The notes below the pieces were generated by a model, which ran no database searches, was not told where the DNA came from, and was given only the letters and a program-made list of their open reading frames with translations. Of a stretch of 64,000 nucleotides of DNA, positions 22,510 through 34,997 are shown one piece after another. Within the stretch, counting starts at the first letter, position 1. Every line of letters starts with the position of its first letter. This stretch comes from Glandiceps talaboti (taxonomy: Eukaryota; Hemichordata; Enteropneusta; Spengelidae). A program made the translations under genes and the position numbers. Location of the stretch: positions 9,719,494 to 9,783,493 of the forward strand of contig NC_135552.1 in assembly GCF_964340395.1 (NCBI RefSeq), given 5' to 3'.

Positions 22510-24483
22510 TCAGTTAACACCAAAAAAAGGCTGTGAAAAAGCAATGTCATATATTGAATATAACCTTTCCACTGAAGGAAGAGGTAACTCCTTTGTAGGC
22601 CTTGGTAACTGCAGGACATTGCCACAGGTATGAGCAGTGGGTGTGAAACCTCCTACAATCACAGGTGAACTATCTTCATCAGCAGAATTTGCCTCTTTGA
22701 CAATTACTTCAGTTGGAAAGACAAATACAATTGAAGGTGGCATAATAAAGCCTAACACTGGTTCTACAGATGCGCCAGTTGCAAACTCTAAAATGTGCTC
22801 TAGTTCTAGTTTCTTTTCTCCACAAGACCTCCTTCCACTTGCCACTTCTCTCACATATCGCACAAATAACTGGTACACCTCTTTCTCACAGATGGCAGCA
22901 TTGCTTCCTTCTTCTGATAACTTTGGCTTCAAAAGTTGCAGCAGGCTTGGGACGGTGATTTTGTGCTGAGCACCTGGTCTTAAGAGATGTGCTAATATTG
23001 GAAACTGCTGAAGGGCTGATAGCATTCCAAGTTTCTCAATACCTCTTTGAATTTCATGAACACAAGGATTCTTGGCTGTGTCAGTGGATACAATTTCTTG
23101 CAAAATATCTTCCTCTAGGTATGTCGGTAGCTGCCCATTTTGAAGTATTGCTACAGCTATCATTATTCCTACATAGTAGTAATCTTGTGTAAGGAATACT
23201 CGCAGTCCTTTGTCAAAGTACTTTTCCTTAATGGCATGATTAACTAATCTAATCCACTCCTTTCTCGGACCACCAAGATCAACTGACTCTTCCCCCATAA
23301 AGTCTACTTGAAAAGTGACTCTATAATTGTCAATAAACTCTAGTTCACTGAATGTTGAGTGGAGAATGCTATCTCTGTTGATAGTGATGTAATTGGTCGT
23401 GCCCTCAAGAGTTTCTTCACAAGACAGAAGATCCAGCTTTCTTCCCTCATTTATCTCCTGCTGCAGAAATCTTAGTAGTTCTACTGGGTCCATGAATTCT
23501 AAAGCTTTCCCTTTGTCTATTATAGCCTGAATATCGAATGGGCATACAATTGGATCCAAGTCCTTCTCACTGGGTGGAGAAATAATTCCTGCTTCAGGTA
23601 TTGGTTTATCTGTTACATCTTCCACTATTGTTTTGCTGGTAGTACCCGTATCAGTAGAAGGCGGTACGTCCATGACGTCATCAGTGTGTTCTGCATGTGA
23701 GGTATTTGCTTCCATTTGGCTGTCAGAGTCATAATTTGACTGAGATAACATATGTTCTATTGGTTCACTTACATCTGGCAAATTTGAGAGAAGCCTGATA
23801 TAGATACATCCTGACGGTGAAATAGATTTCAACAACAGCCTTGCATCTATCTCTTTCCCGGTGGGCACATTTGGTGTAACAAGTGTTCCAAAACAGTTTT
23901 TCACTATTTCAAAGGACAGTCCTTCCATTTCTGAACCCCTTAGCAGTGAATGGAAAGCTCTTTCCAACTGCTCGTCATCCCAATTTCTGTTGATGTCAAA
24001 ACCTGTGATTACTCTTCCGTTCTTCTCTAAATCAACTTTTTCCGCCCTGGTGGGTATACGGTCGTGGTCTTTCTCTATAACGATAACATCTCTTGTTACA
24101 GTAGAATACGCTGAGGGTCGTCCAGCACTTGCAGACCGTCTGCTAGTGCTGTTGGTGACGGGATACGGGTGAGATCGAAATGCAGATCTTGACCGATAAT
24201 GCTGAGATGAAGTACTTGTGGTACCTACTGTGTTCACTGAGTTAACTCGTCCACGTCCAGTGCCAAGGGTGGGAAATCGTTGGCGAAGTTCATCGACGGC
24301 GTTTCTGAAATTTGTATTTCTATTACTAGGATTAGTCGTGCTACTTTGTGCAACAACAGCAGTAGTTGGATTTTGAAGAATATTTGCCAATCTGTTGATA
24401 TTTTCTATCGCATTCTGGGCGATTTGCCTTATTTCTTCCCGCGTTTGTACATCCCCATTCGCACTGCTGCCGCTAGCCGCCAT
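22510..24483 (-). CDS. HECT-domain E3 ubiquitin ligase encoded by the transposon
   Basis: A 657-residue intronless protein starting MAASGSSANGDVQTREE, with the ATG inside CAACATGGCGGC. The N-terminal ~140 residues are low-complexity Ser/Thr/Arg-rich. Residues ~147-235 (VDLEKNGRVITGFDINRNWD to IRLLSNLPD) form a compact conserved-looking block I cannot name. The C-terminal ~300 residues are a HECT domain, with VDFMGEESVDLGGPRKEW near residue 400, the small lobe LEFATGASVEPVLGF, and TAHTCGNVLQLPRP with the predicted catalytic Cys620, 37 residues before the C-terminus as expected for HECT enzymes. HECT ligases form a ubiquitin thioester on this cysteine before transfer. Classic substrate-binding domains (C2, WW, PHD) are absent. 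It lies between the inverted repeats, convergent with the integrase, so it travels with the transposon. Confidence 0.9.
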   Translation of the reverse strand: MAASGSSANGDVQTREEIRQIAQNAIENINRLANILQNPTTAVVAQSSTTNPSNRNTNFRNAVDELRQRFPTLGTGRGRVNSVNTVGTTSTSSQHYRSRSAFRSHPYPVTNSTSRRSASAGRPSAYSTVTRDVIVIEKDHDRIPTRAEKVDLEKNGRVITGFDINRNWDDEQLERAFHSLLRGSEMEGLSFEIVKNCFGTLVTPNVPTGKEIDARLLLKSISPSGCIYIRLLSNLPDVSEPIEHMLSQSNYDSDSQMEANTSHAEHTDDVMDVPPSTDTGTTSKTIVEDVTDKPIPEAGIISPPSEKDLDPIVCPFDIQAIIDKGKALEFMDPVELLRFLQQEINEGRKLDLLSCEETLEGTTNYITINRDSILHSTFSELEFIDNYRVTFQVDFMGEESVDLGGPRKEWIRLVNHAIKEKYFDKGLRVFLTQDYYYVGIMIAVAILQNGQLPTYLEEDILQEIVSTDTAKNPCVHEIQRGIEKLGMLSALQQFPILAHLLRPGAQHKITVPSLLQLLKPKLSEEGSNAAICEKEVYQLFVRYVREVASGRRSCGEKKLELEHILEFATGASVEPVLGFIMPPSIVFVFPTEVIVKEANSADEDSSPVIVGGFTPTAHTCGNVLQLPRPTKELPLPSVERLYSIYDIAFSQPFFGVN

Positions 24484-24568
24484 GTTGGAAGACCAACTAC
24501 ACTTTCAACCAATCAAGGCAGAGTACCTTCACGCGCTGCATTGTGGGGCGATAAATTCCAAGACACAT

Positions 24569-25617
24569 TGAATTAATTCGGCACATACACAAAATTAATT
24601 CGGCACATACATAAAATTAATTCGACACGTACACAAAATTAATTCGACACATAATTGGTAGAATCCTCCTTCATTTCTTTCTCGAATGACAAGCCGCCGA
24701 GCACCACTGCGGGCCGCCATTTTGAATAAGAAATCTCGCGCAAAGGATTGTAGGGCCAAAATTAATTCGACACATCACAAAATTAATTCAGCACATACAC
24801 AAAATTAATTTGACACATACACAAAATTAATTCAACACATACACAAAATTAATTCGGCACATACACAAAATTAATTCAACACATACACAAAATTAATTCG
24901 GCACATACACAAAAATAATTCGACACATCACAAAATTAATTCAGCACATACACAAAATTAATTTGACACATACACAAAATTAATTCAACACATACACAAA
25001 ATTAATTCGACACATACACAAAATTAATTCGGCACATACATAAAATTAATTCGACACATACACAAAATTAATTCGGCACATACATAAAATTAATTCGACA
25101 CATACAAAAATTAATTCGACACATACATAAAATTAATTGGCACATACACAAAATTAATTCGGCACATACACAAAATTAATTCGACACATACACAAAATTA
25201 ATTCGGCACATACATAAAATTAATTCGGCACATACACAAAATTAATTCGACACATACACAAAATTAATTCGGCACATACATAAAATTAATTCGGCACATA
25301 CACAAAATTAATTCGACACATACACAAAATTAATTCAGCACATACATAAAATTAATACTAGACAACATGAAATTAATTTCAGGAATGCATAAAATTAATT
25401 CTAGACTACATAAAATTAAGACCAGTAAAATAAAAAACACATTTAATTAATTCAAGGAATACATAAAATTAATTACAGTGCATAAAATGAATCAAAACAC
25501 ATTTAATTAATTCAAGGAGTGCATAAAATTAATTGCAGTCATTATGAAAATTAATTCTAGACTACATTATATTAATTCTAGCACGTTACATAATTGTGAC
25601 CAGAACGGGCCCCCATA
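24569..25617. repeat. Right terminal inverted repeat, expanded 22-bp array
   Basis: Inverted copy of the left end, terminating CGGGCCCCCATA at 25617. It contains far more ~22-bp units (about 30) than the left end. Positions 24655-24780 carry the integrase leader and first ~22 codons (MAARSGARRLVIRERNEGG) pointing towards the HECT gene. A further short run of 22-bp units (24569-24650) lies between that block and the HECT promoter. Confidence 0.88.
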
Positions 25618-25623
25618 CTATTC
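25618..25623. repeat. Target-site duplication, right (CTATTC)
   Basis: Matches 14649-14654 exactly and directly abuts the terminus ATA. Confidence 0.8.
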
Positions 25624-26907
25624 AGTAGTCAAATGACCCTACTAACGTTGATATAGTCCTTGTGTTTATGCTGTGATTGCATGCTTGACTTCATCCCTAC
25701 TGACGTAGATATAATCATTGTGTTTAGGTTGTGATCACATGCTTGAATTCATCCCAAAATTGTAAAAAATATTGTGTTTAGCATTACTGTAACACGCTTG
25801 ATAGGAAAGTATTGAATAATCATGTGTTCTAGCTATCATTACTAGTTAAACCTTTGATGCTATTTTCAAGTTATTGACCGTGTCAATTTTAGACCATTAC
25901 TGCATGCTCCATAACCAAACAAAGAAATAAAATTAAATTGTATGTTTTCTGTGTACCATGTACCAATAAGTACAGCTAAAATGATGTAGGCTTGGTGTTT
26001 CACTCATGTGAAATAACTGTTAAATGCACACCCTCAGACAGCTTGTAATGTAAAAGAAATAATTACATAGGTGCTGTGCAGTGTGATGTAGAAGTAGTCA
26101 AGTTGAAATGTAGATTATCAGTTAGAAAATAAACAACTGCAGCCATTAAAAACCATCAAGTCCATGTGTAATGTTTTCACTAGAAGCCTGCTTTTACTAC
26201 ACTGTGAAAGAATAGCAATACTAAGGATCCTACTGTGTTTGTTGTCTCTGTTATTGTTAGTCTAGAGTTTAACTATGTCTAGTTCTGTGTCAAAAACATA
26301 ATTTTCCATGAGTGAATCACCAAGCCTACATTATTTTAGCTGTAAATCAATGTGATATAACAAAGCCAATAAAGGTTGTTGTGTGGTTTCTTATTCTCAC
26401 AGAAATGTCAAGCTGAACATGTTGAGTATGCATGGTGCTCACAACCAATTTTGAATAGGCACTTCCATAGTGGAGACCTTATATACTGTTCTGTGTATTT
26501 GTTTTCAGGACAACTTCAGACCTGGAGTCTTTTCACCAACATACATTGAATGATTGATGTATGCATCTAAGTGCTCAGCAAATACACCACCCGTTTACAG
26601 GGCAAGAAACTTGCTTGCAGCTCTAGATCACAATGTACATGTTGACAGAGATTTACTGAGGACAAGGGAAGGAGTGATTCGGTAACAATAAATAGTTCTC
26701 TTTTAATATAAACATATATACATGTATCAGAAATATACTTAGTACATATTAGGTAAATCATGTCAAAGGAAGAACATTGGATGAAGTCTAATCTGGTACA
26801 ATATTTCAATACAAAAATTATCCAGTCTAGTTAACCACTAAGACAGAAATATAGAGTCTCATCAATGTCAAAAAGTGTATTCAAAATGATAATGTCAAAC
26901 ACTGAAC

Positions 26908-26944
<37 letters not shown>

Positions 26945-27187
26945 CTATAATGAACATAGATTACAACACTATTTGACCAAGCAGCATAGTTTGCCTATCA
27001 CAAGCTGTGCTAAACTACCCACTTGTGATGAGTTTTTCTTTTGAAATGTACAAGTCTATCATGTAATCACTACAATAAAAAAATGTAAATCATGTAAATT
27101 TGGCTACACTCAAACATGGCTTTCTACTTGACACAACACCAAGTATGCACAGAGTTAACATTTATCTAAGTGAAGCTGTTAGTTTTG

Positions 27188-27234
<47 letters not shown>

Positions 27235-28837
27235 GTGTAGTAGAATAACTAAAGCAATGATCAAATCTGTTATAATAATCACCAGGGAGGGAAAGATTTG
27301 TAGATATGTTTTGAACAGCTGGTGAAAGGCAAACTCGGAAGGCTGAGAGATTTGTGTTGAATGATACACCAAATTATAGTAGCATGCCTGCAGCACTGAG
27401 TCTGCAACTTTAGTAACTCCTATCTACTGTACGTCCTGCTTGTAACACTACGTGTATGAGTAAAAGTAAGCTGATTGGGGGGGGGGGGGGGGGGAGGGTA
27501 TTATATTACAAGCATACAGGTATGTATTTTTGTAATGTTATTTGTTTAGGTGTGGCTAATAGAATAAACTGTAAATAGCACAAGCAGGATAGTAGACACT
27601 AGCAAAATTGTAAATCAAGTGCCATACACAGGCTAAAACTGCATTAACATGAATGCTTATTGTAACAACAAATTTTGTCTCTTTTCCTGTATTATGAATT
27701 TTAGCCACCACAGAGTGTTCCAAAAAAAAAAGAGTTGTAGATGGGCTATCACACCTCTCAAAGTGGAGAAAACATACCCAAATTTGCTTGCCTGAAGAAA
27801 CTAAAAGTGGACTCAAGACTACTTGACTGACAATGAATGAAGCAAAGGAAGGAACTGGAAGCCAGTGACCCTAGATGACTGTCAAGAAATCTTGCTCCCA
27901 TATCTCCACCCCCAACAGCATCATTGGTGGAAGAGCAAGTGTTGAGACGACCTTGATTCACTATGCATTCACTGAAGTCTGGATGGTCTAAATCCAGTGT
28001 ATGTTAAGAATGGGTCAGGGTATCTGTCCCTTATCACCCAGACACAGCAGCTTGGAACAACAACATGGTTGCCAACCCCTAGTCTACCATGTTGCCAAAG
28101 AACAAAATTTGTGTAAGCAGCATGCTGTTGGCATCATGGTTATCTTCAACATCATCTACTGCAAAAATTCTTGTCGCCATCTTCTGGCTATTGCTAGAAC
28201 AGCCTCATTTGGTACAAGAAAATTAAAGTCCTGTAAAGGAAGGGGAAAACATAGTTTTTTTTAGTTTATATGGAGGACAATGTCTAAAATCATGAGTTAT
28301 ATGGTATGAAATAGGACATTTTGAAAGGAAGAATAGTGCAGTTCTTTTGATTTTCAACTTTATAGCAATAAGTGAATCCATCCATAATGCTGCATATACT
28401 TCATGTACATGTACATGTTTATTTGTTGCATTTAATACATTTATGCAAACTTTGGTTTGTGTAATCTTCATAAACCATTCAATTGATCCAGTTTGATTTG
28501 TTTAGATGTGTTATTTTGGTTGAATCACAGTTCCAATGTTATCATCTGCTGTCATTTGTGATGTAACCAGAGACTACTATTCATTTGTCATTACAGTTAC
28601 TTTTAAATGACAGGAGTTCATGAAGGTACTTCTAATTTAGCATGATTGCGAAAAGGTGCATGGCTGTCATGCAGTATTCAAAGGGACACGGCCGCTCACA
28701 GTATGATAATAATTTTTAGGAAGTGAGGCCCAAATTTTTTCTGATGTCTTGTCAGTATTTTCTAGGGTGTACTGCAATGGGCCATACCATGTATCATCAC
28801 GATATGATTACCCACAGGTTGTGACATCACAGGACAT
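25624..28837. other. Intergenic, no gene recognised
   Basis: No convincing exon. Contains (CA)n at 26912-26941, (TG)n at 27191-27230 and a G-run at 27476-27495. Small open frames here lack splice or family support. Confidence 0.5.
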
Positions 28838-29604
28838 ACTAAGGGAGCCATCAGTATTTACAGGTAGGGTAGGGCCAAAGGAATCAGGGGGGTGGGTCAC
28901 ATTTTACAAACCTGTTCTTGGGGGTCATATTTTGGATAGTAATGTTTAGGGGAGGGTCACATTTTACAATCTGTAGTTTTGTGACCAAATTTAAGATTCA
29001 ATGATTGTCAATTTGTTTTGTGTGTTTTGAGATGTAAAAGTGAGATGAACACTCATCATTTACTTTTACGAGTCTTTTACATGCCAAAGTACAAATACAT
29101 ATAATGTAAGAAAATTGTCTATAAAATGATGCATTTTATTGATTGTACCATCTCACCTTATCACTCACAGTGCAAAAAGCACTGGCAACTATGACAGTGT
29201 TGTTACATATGGTAACTTTGTGATCACCAATATTAGTGCTCTCAGAACTGATACCACAAAATTAGTGTTGAATCAAAGCTTTTGTATCGCATGATCTTTC
29301 GTATGAGTGCTTGAGCATGACAATATGATAGTTCAAAAGAAAACAACAAGGATCATGGGACGAGTTGATATCTGTCCGAAAACAGAGTCTGTCCGAAAAC
29401 TGCAACAGTGAGTGTATACATATAATGGGAAGATTGATTAATTTTCAGTTTATGGAATTGTCATGGGGAGGGTCATGTTTTACAAAATGGGACAAAGGGG
29501 AGGGTCACTTTTTACAAATGGGGGGAGGGGGGTCATGTTTTACTTAACAGATCATGTGTGATTTCCTCTGGCCCTCACCCTGTCAATACTGAAGGCTCCC
29601 TAAT
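28838..29604. mobile_element. TIR element with GGGTCA-type internal repeats
   Basis: The ends TAAGGGAGCCATCAGTATTT (left) and the inverted TTAGGGAGCCTTCAGTATTG (right) form imperfect ~23-bp TIRs. Inside each end are several GGGGAGGGTCA-TTTTACAAA units. A truncated relative occurs at 53488-53530 (AAGGGAGCCATCATTATTT followed by a long G-run). Confidence 0.65.
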
Positions 29605-30690
29605 TTGGGAAGCTTGTATGTACAGATCCTTAATAAGCTGTACCACTCCACCTTGTTTCACATTTCTTTGGACAGGTACAAACAGCCCATAGTAGTACAG
29701 TGCTAACAAGATGTCGGTGAAAATGTGGGATTTGCTTCTAAGAAATATTGTTACTGTATGTAGAAATTTCCATTAGATACTAATGAATCCATAGTTCATG
29801 AACATCTATGCTCAAATGTAGCATAGTCTTCATAAATTGTGAATGTGTGTTTGTCTCTCTTGATATCAGAATAGTTGTTTCCTGTACATTGTATGCATGG
29901 TTCCTAATCTAATTCAAGACCTTGATAACTTATGACTTACAGTAAAAAACTTGGATATCACATTGAGAATGTACATTTACTTTCGTTTCAATTTTATTGT
30001 CACTAGAGGTCCAGTGGAGGTCATACTACAAATATTGAAATAGTGCTTGTAGCTGATTAACAACCTGTAATACTAAAACTGTAAACAGCACAGAATAGTA
30101 AATGTAGATCGAGATGAAAACATCACTAACTGTAACTGAAATGTTGTTTTTTTGATTGGACAGCCCACGATTAGAAATCAGTAACATTGTTTTCATCCAA
30201 GCAGTACAGTATTAGGTTGAAATTGTGATGTCATTGGATAACTACAATTGTAACAACAGATTATTTGGTTTGGATTTATAGTGTGTGTACAGATACTGTA
30301 TGTTTCACCACCTGTGATTGTATAGTGGTCATTAGGGTGGACAATATCATTAGGAAGTCATTACATCTAACAAAAATATGGACAACAAACATTTCAGAAG
30401 CTGCTAGTGCAGCTTTGAGAGAAGCGTTTGTGAGATGTGAATAATGTCATGTTCATTCTGTGGTCAGCTATTAAATATATATGTACTCATAGACCCTTGA
30501 GGTTCTATGATGTACTATTGTTAAAAATGAACATATGTTCTTACTTCCATTCTTTGTTGTCTGTCTTGTAATTGGTTGTCAATATCGCCAATGGTAGGCA
30601 TACTACCTTCCCTAACCCTACCCTGTTACCCCTTCCTGTCCTTCTGCATACACCACCCTCTTCCAAACCACTAAACTAGCCTGAAGAAAG
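29605..30690. other. Intergenic, nothing recognised
   Basis: No exon, RNA gene or repeat structure noticed. Confidence 0.4.
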
Positions 30691-30699
30691 AAAAGTAGC

Positions 30700-30753
30700 A
30701 CATACATACATACATACATACATACATACATACATACACATACATACATACAT

Positions 30754-30786
<33 letters not shown>

Positions 30787-30846
30787 TACATACATACATA
30801 CATACATACATACATACATACATACATACATACATACATACATACA
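30700..30846. repeat. (CATA)n microsatellite
   Basis: Tetranucleotide tract with a (CA)n interruption near 30770-30785. It adjoins the 3' end of the SINE. Confidence 0.95.
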
Positions 30847-30862
30847 TGTATGTTGTGTATGT

Positions 30863-31207
30863 GTAATAATAATGTACTTATATAGTGCTTTCCCACTCCA
30901 TGCTCAAAGTGCTTTAATTATTACCCCTGGCTTGGAAACGGCACAGCTGCCCTTTAGTCTTCCTCAACTCCCCTGGGAGCATACAATCCATTGCAGCCAT
31001 TTAAGCGCATAGCATTAAAGCCTTCACATTGCAACCTACATCCTACCAGGTCCCCACTTATACAGCTGGTTTAACTGAGGCACAGTCATGGTTCAAATCT
31101 TGCCCAAGGACTTTAGCCACTCAGAAATAAACAGCAGGCAGCAACGGGGCTTGAACCTGCAATCTGTAGCTTTCAAGCCACGCAAACCATTCACCCATCA
31201 GGACTCC
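30863..31207 (-). mobile_element. tRNA-derived SINE with L2/V-SINE-like tail
   Basis: Minus strand. The head starts GGAGTCCTGATGGGTGAATG (A-box-like). A B box, GGTTCAAGCCC (31147-31157), lies at tRNA-like distance. The body follows, then a tail reading GGGAAAGCACTATATAAGTA and ending in (ATT)n. I recognise that tail as typical of SINEs mobilised by CR1/L2-type LINEs. About 345 bp and apparently full length. The microsatellite begins just beyond the tail. Confidence 0.75.
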
Positions 31208-31969
31208 ACAAAGTGTGTTTGTGTATATGTGTGAGTCTATGGGGGGGGGGGGCATGGGAAAATAAAGTACTTGCAGGGGGGCATCAATTTTTCCCAAGTT
31301 TTTGTGGTGGTGGGGGGGGGGGGGGGGGCTTGAAAAAAATACACAAGGAAAAGTGGAAATCCTCTGGGGTCCCCCTTGAAGTAAAACCTGGACACTCCCT
31401 TATGCACTTTATTACATGTATTTACTTGAAAATAATGAAACAATACATATATTTTGCATACATTTGATAACGGACAGATTAAAGGAAAATGAAAAAAACA
31501 CATTTGGAATCGTATGGGACCTATCAATGAGTATCATGACACACATTGGGGAAATAACCAATACGATGCACAGAAATTGCAGCCAAAAAAGTTGCATTCT
31601 TGCATTTATTTCAAATGGAAGTTTCCTGAAAAACAATTGTATTTGTAAATTCTGGTTCGATTTGTCGGCAAAAGTAATGCTTTCTGATCGTTACATGTCC
31701 CAAATAACTTTGGCCTTCACACAACGCAATTGTATTTGTACTTTGATGGCCATAAAACTTGGTTTGTGCAAACAAATCACCAGTTTATTAGATCTAGAGC
31801 CCATGCCATCACGATGTCACACACAACAAAGAATTTACTATTTGCACAAATCGTGTACATATTCTCATCAAGCGATGACACATTTACAGATTTGCAATAT
31901 GTGGTGGAAAGATCTCGAAAACACTGGTTAGAAACACGTGTATTTGTTTATATACTTACATCATGGCTG
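31208..31969. other. Non-coding with long G-runs
   Basis: G homopolymers at 31239-31251 and 31310-31328 are G-quadruplex-capable and error-prone. A predicted open frame at 31416-31931 has no family resemblance or splice context I can support. Confidence 0.45.
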
Positions 31970-32148
31970 GGTCACGTTTAGTCTTGCTGCTAGACGTTCG
32001 GGCTTTCTTTCGATGCTATAACTATAAGCGAACGAAGTTCGCATGTGAGGGCTTGCTCGGATGTTCCATCCTCGATAGCGTTGTTCGGCTGTGTGTCGTA
32101 TTTTATCGGAAGAACATCCGAGGGCTAGCTGATAGACTAGGTCACGTT
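31970..32148. mobile_element. 161-bp MITE with 9-bp TSD (Mutator-like)
   Basis: The element (31979-32139) runs from TAGTCTTGCTGCTAGACG to GGGCTAGCTGATAGACTA. Perfect GGTCACGTT duplications flank it at 31970-31978 and 32140-32148. A 9-bp TSD is the hallmark of the Mutator superfamily. It contains a CGAACGAAGTTCG palindrome. A diverged second copy is at 44657-44799. Confidence 0.8.
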
Positions 32149-32629
32149 CCGATCCTGGCAAGTATCCTATCCTCTAATTTGCTTTATCCCCAGTGAAAAC
32201 ACCAGTTTTATTTTTTTAAGGAGAACAGTTGTCAATGATTGCACAGTAAGGATTTCTCGACATTTTTTCATACGTACAATTAAGTCATCGAATCGTTTAT
32301 AAGTTATATCTTACTATATATTATACCAGATTTATGTTCAGTTCAACTATTGCAAACGATAATAAGTAGAATACTGAATGCGAGTAACCTTTAAATTGAA
32401 ATCATGCCAAAAACTGTGTATCCCTTTTCCACAGAACTCCTTGCTTTGTTCTCCGAGATGCTGTAGCGGTACTATAAAGAAATACTCAGAAAGTACAAGC
32501 CAATCCAACCGTTGTGGTTTGCCTTAGTTTTCACACCGATAACTAGCCACCTTGATTATACCATGCTATGGTTTCACGGAGTTCCTAGCTAGAGTCTCTC
32601 CTTGCAGTAATCTCAGGTTCAGCACCAAA
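32149..32629. other. Intergenic, nothing recognised
   Basis: No supported feature. Confidence 0.4.
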
Positions 32630-32944
32630 CATTACTGGGACAAGCCATTAAAGAAGCAAGTCCACTTGTTATCAAAGAGTACCAATATTTACACATGTGA
32701 TGATGGGCTCTTACATAACACAAGTAAACAGTGTAGTTCACAGCGTAAGATCATTTCTAAGGAGTGGGTCAATTGAGGCAAACCTTATCTCCGTCTTATA
32801 TCAGTTGTTATCAATTTATTAGGCTATTATAAGTAACACTACAAACAGCTTTAGAGATGCAAACAACTTTTATGACACCCGTTTTCGTCAGGCAAGCCCG
32901 CGGGTTTGTTGCACTTGGACCGTTAATGGCTTGTGAATGTCATG
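32630..32944 (+). repeat. 315-bp dispersed repeat, copy 1
   Basis: Runs from CATTACTGGGACAAGCCATT to GCTTGTGAATGTCATG. Repeated at 63641-63955 in the same orientation with a single difference that I can see (CAGCGTAAG vs CAGCATAAG). No TIR or poly-A tail is evident, so the element type is unknown. Confidence 0.9.
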
Positions 32945-33938
32945 ACCACCAATGAAGTGAGCCGGTTTAAATAGGTACAACCGCGACTAACTCACTCTCC
33001 ATATGCAGCGCCTCCTGGCGCCAGTTTCCGTCATTTCTTCCCTCTACTCAATGGATGGAAGAAATGACCGCAAGGAGGCGCTGTATATGAAAAGTGAGAC
33101 TAACCAGGAAACGGATACCAAAATCAGAGAATTATAATACTTTTATTTACTATAATCAAATGTGCAAAATACAGAAACATCAAATTTTGTAATGTATATC
33201 CAGTGTAAAAATCAAGTGAAAATGGCAATGGAAATGAATGGCAGAAACTAATGCTAAACACATATTCACCCTTTTGATAAAACTACGAACTTTGCTAAAA
33301 AAATCTTAGTTAAATCAAGGTTCTAAAGTTCACGATTGTGGAACTAAACGAACATGAAACATATAATGATTCTCTTACAATATATAAAGATTGCTTTTAT
33401 AAAATAAGCCTTTTTCATCAAATTTGCTAATTACAAAGAAAAAAACACTCACGCGCACAAATTATGGACGGTAATATTTTTTCAAAGCTGCATATTATTA
33501 CTTGAGCTTCACTTTGACATTTGTTGACCTAAGAACTGAGAGACAAGACTGTAATATACGTTGTGTCATTCAGCGCGCGCTACTGACTGATAGCCGTGGC
33601 ACAACAAGTCGCATCTTACAGACTACAAACCGTGCACAAGCTTTAAATTTTGATCTAATAAGAGTAAAAAAGGACACGCAGATATATAAAAACCAAAACA
33701 GATAACTATATGACGTGCGAATACGAAAGAGCAAATACCACGAATACTAAAGGTCGCACGACGCATCGGTGACATTAACATGGCGGTGGGACCGATCATC
33801 AAATGCGCATGTCCACTGGCCGAAATGAAATTTGAACTAAGTGCTTCAATGAACCAGTTGTGTTTGATCTCAGACCACTTTATGATATAAGGTTTGATGA
33901 TACATTTTCGTCTTTGATTTCCCTGTGACAATATCTTC
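32945..33938. other. Downstream flank of the caveolin gene
   Basis: AT-rich, apart from the hairpin at 32999-33092. TTTATT at 33142 would be an AATAAA signal for the minus-strand gene, about 0.8 kb after its stop codon. Confidence 0.4.
32999..33092. repeat. Short inverted repeat
   Basis: ATATGCAGCGCCTCCTGGCG (left) pairs with CGCAAGGAGGCGCTGTATAT (right), with GAAATGAC/GTCATTTC continuing inward. It is a roughly 90-bp hairpin, probably a small MITE. Confidence 0.65.
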
Positions 33939-34220
33939 TCAAACTGTTTTAACTACATCCATTGTCATTCCCTGTGCTCTGAGGAATACACCAGCTCTGA
34001 TATGGCTCAGAATATGGCCAATACTTTCAAAGATGGGGTCGAGTGCAGCCCTTATGATGACGGTGTAGGGAATTGCCACGTTACGAACGACGACGAAGAC
34101 GATTTTCCAGATTGGTTGTAATAGCCACACGGTGAGGAAGTTGAACGTACCGAATAAAATTCCCCAGAGAAGGGCAAGCAGCCATCCTAGAACTACCACC
34201 CAAACACGATACACGAAGTC
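33939..34220 (-). CDS. Caveolin-like exon 3 (membrane hairpin, C-terminus, stop)
   Basis: Acceptor tttgttttcag before 34220. Starts in phase 0 with DFVYRVWVV and ends MDVVKTV-stop. It carries the whole conserved caveolin core. Confidence 0.9.
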   Translation of the reverse strand, partial: DFVYRVWVVVLGWLLALLWGILFGTFNFLTVWLLQPIWKIVFVVVRNVAIPYTVIIRAALDPIFESIGHILSHIRAGVFLRAQGMTMDVVKTV

Positions 34221-34945
34221 CTGAAAACAAAGGATACAGTCACGTATGACATTTTGATCTGTAACTATGCTCCAGCTAAATTCTCTAAATTCTCTAAATT
34301 CTCTTGTTATTATATAACACACTCATTTTACCACACATTACTTACTGCCTAGAAATATGGGGTACTACCTATGAAACTTCCTTACGGCCAATACTTTTAC
34401 TTCAAAAGAAAATTACTTTTTCTGACTTTCATGCTCATAGCGACCCTCTTTTCAGACAACTTGGTATTTTAGACATTTATAAACTCTGTAAACTGCACAC
34501 ATGCATTTTCATCTTTGACTTGTTGAATAATCACTTTGCCCATGATATAACACATTACATGTACTTTAAAAAACCTCCTCACATGTATCCCACCCGTTTC
34601 GCGACTCAAAACAATTTCTCTGTCCCTAAAGTTAGCTTATCTCATAATCAACACAATATCAGGTATGCAGCTGTAACACACTGGAATTCACTCCCAGACT
34701 ACATAAAAAACATAACCTACAGACATTCATTCAAACATGCCTTAAAAGCTTACTTAAGTAAGTAAGTACTTAGTAATAGGTACTTCAACGTATGTATGTA
34801 TGTATGTATGCGTGTATGCATGTATGCATGTATGTATGTATGTATGTATGTATGTATGTATGTATGTATGTATGTATGTATGTATGTATGCATGTATGCA
34901 TGTATGTATGTATGTATGTATGTATGTATGTATGTCTTGCTGTTT

Positions 34946-34997
<52 letters not shown>

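Noticed and set aside
31085-31207. A functional tRNA gene on the minus strand
   Set aside because: A- and B-box-like motifs are present but no cloverleaf acceptor stem closes; the tail shows it is a SINE.
31416-31931. 171-residue frame
   Set aside because: No family resemblance, no splice context, composition like its AT-rich surroundings.
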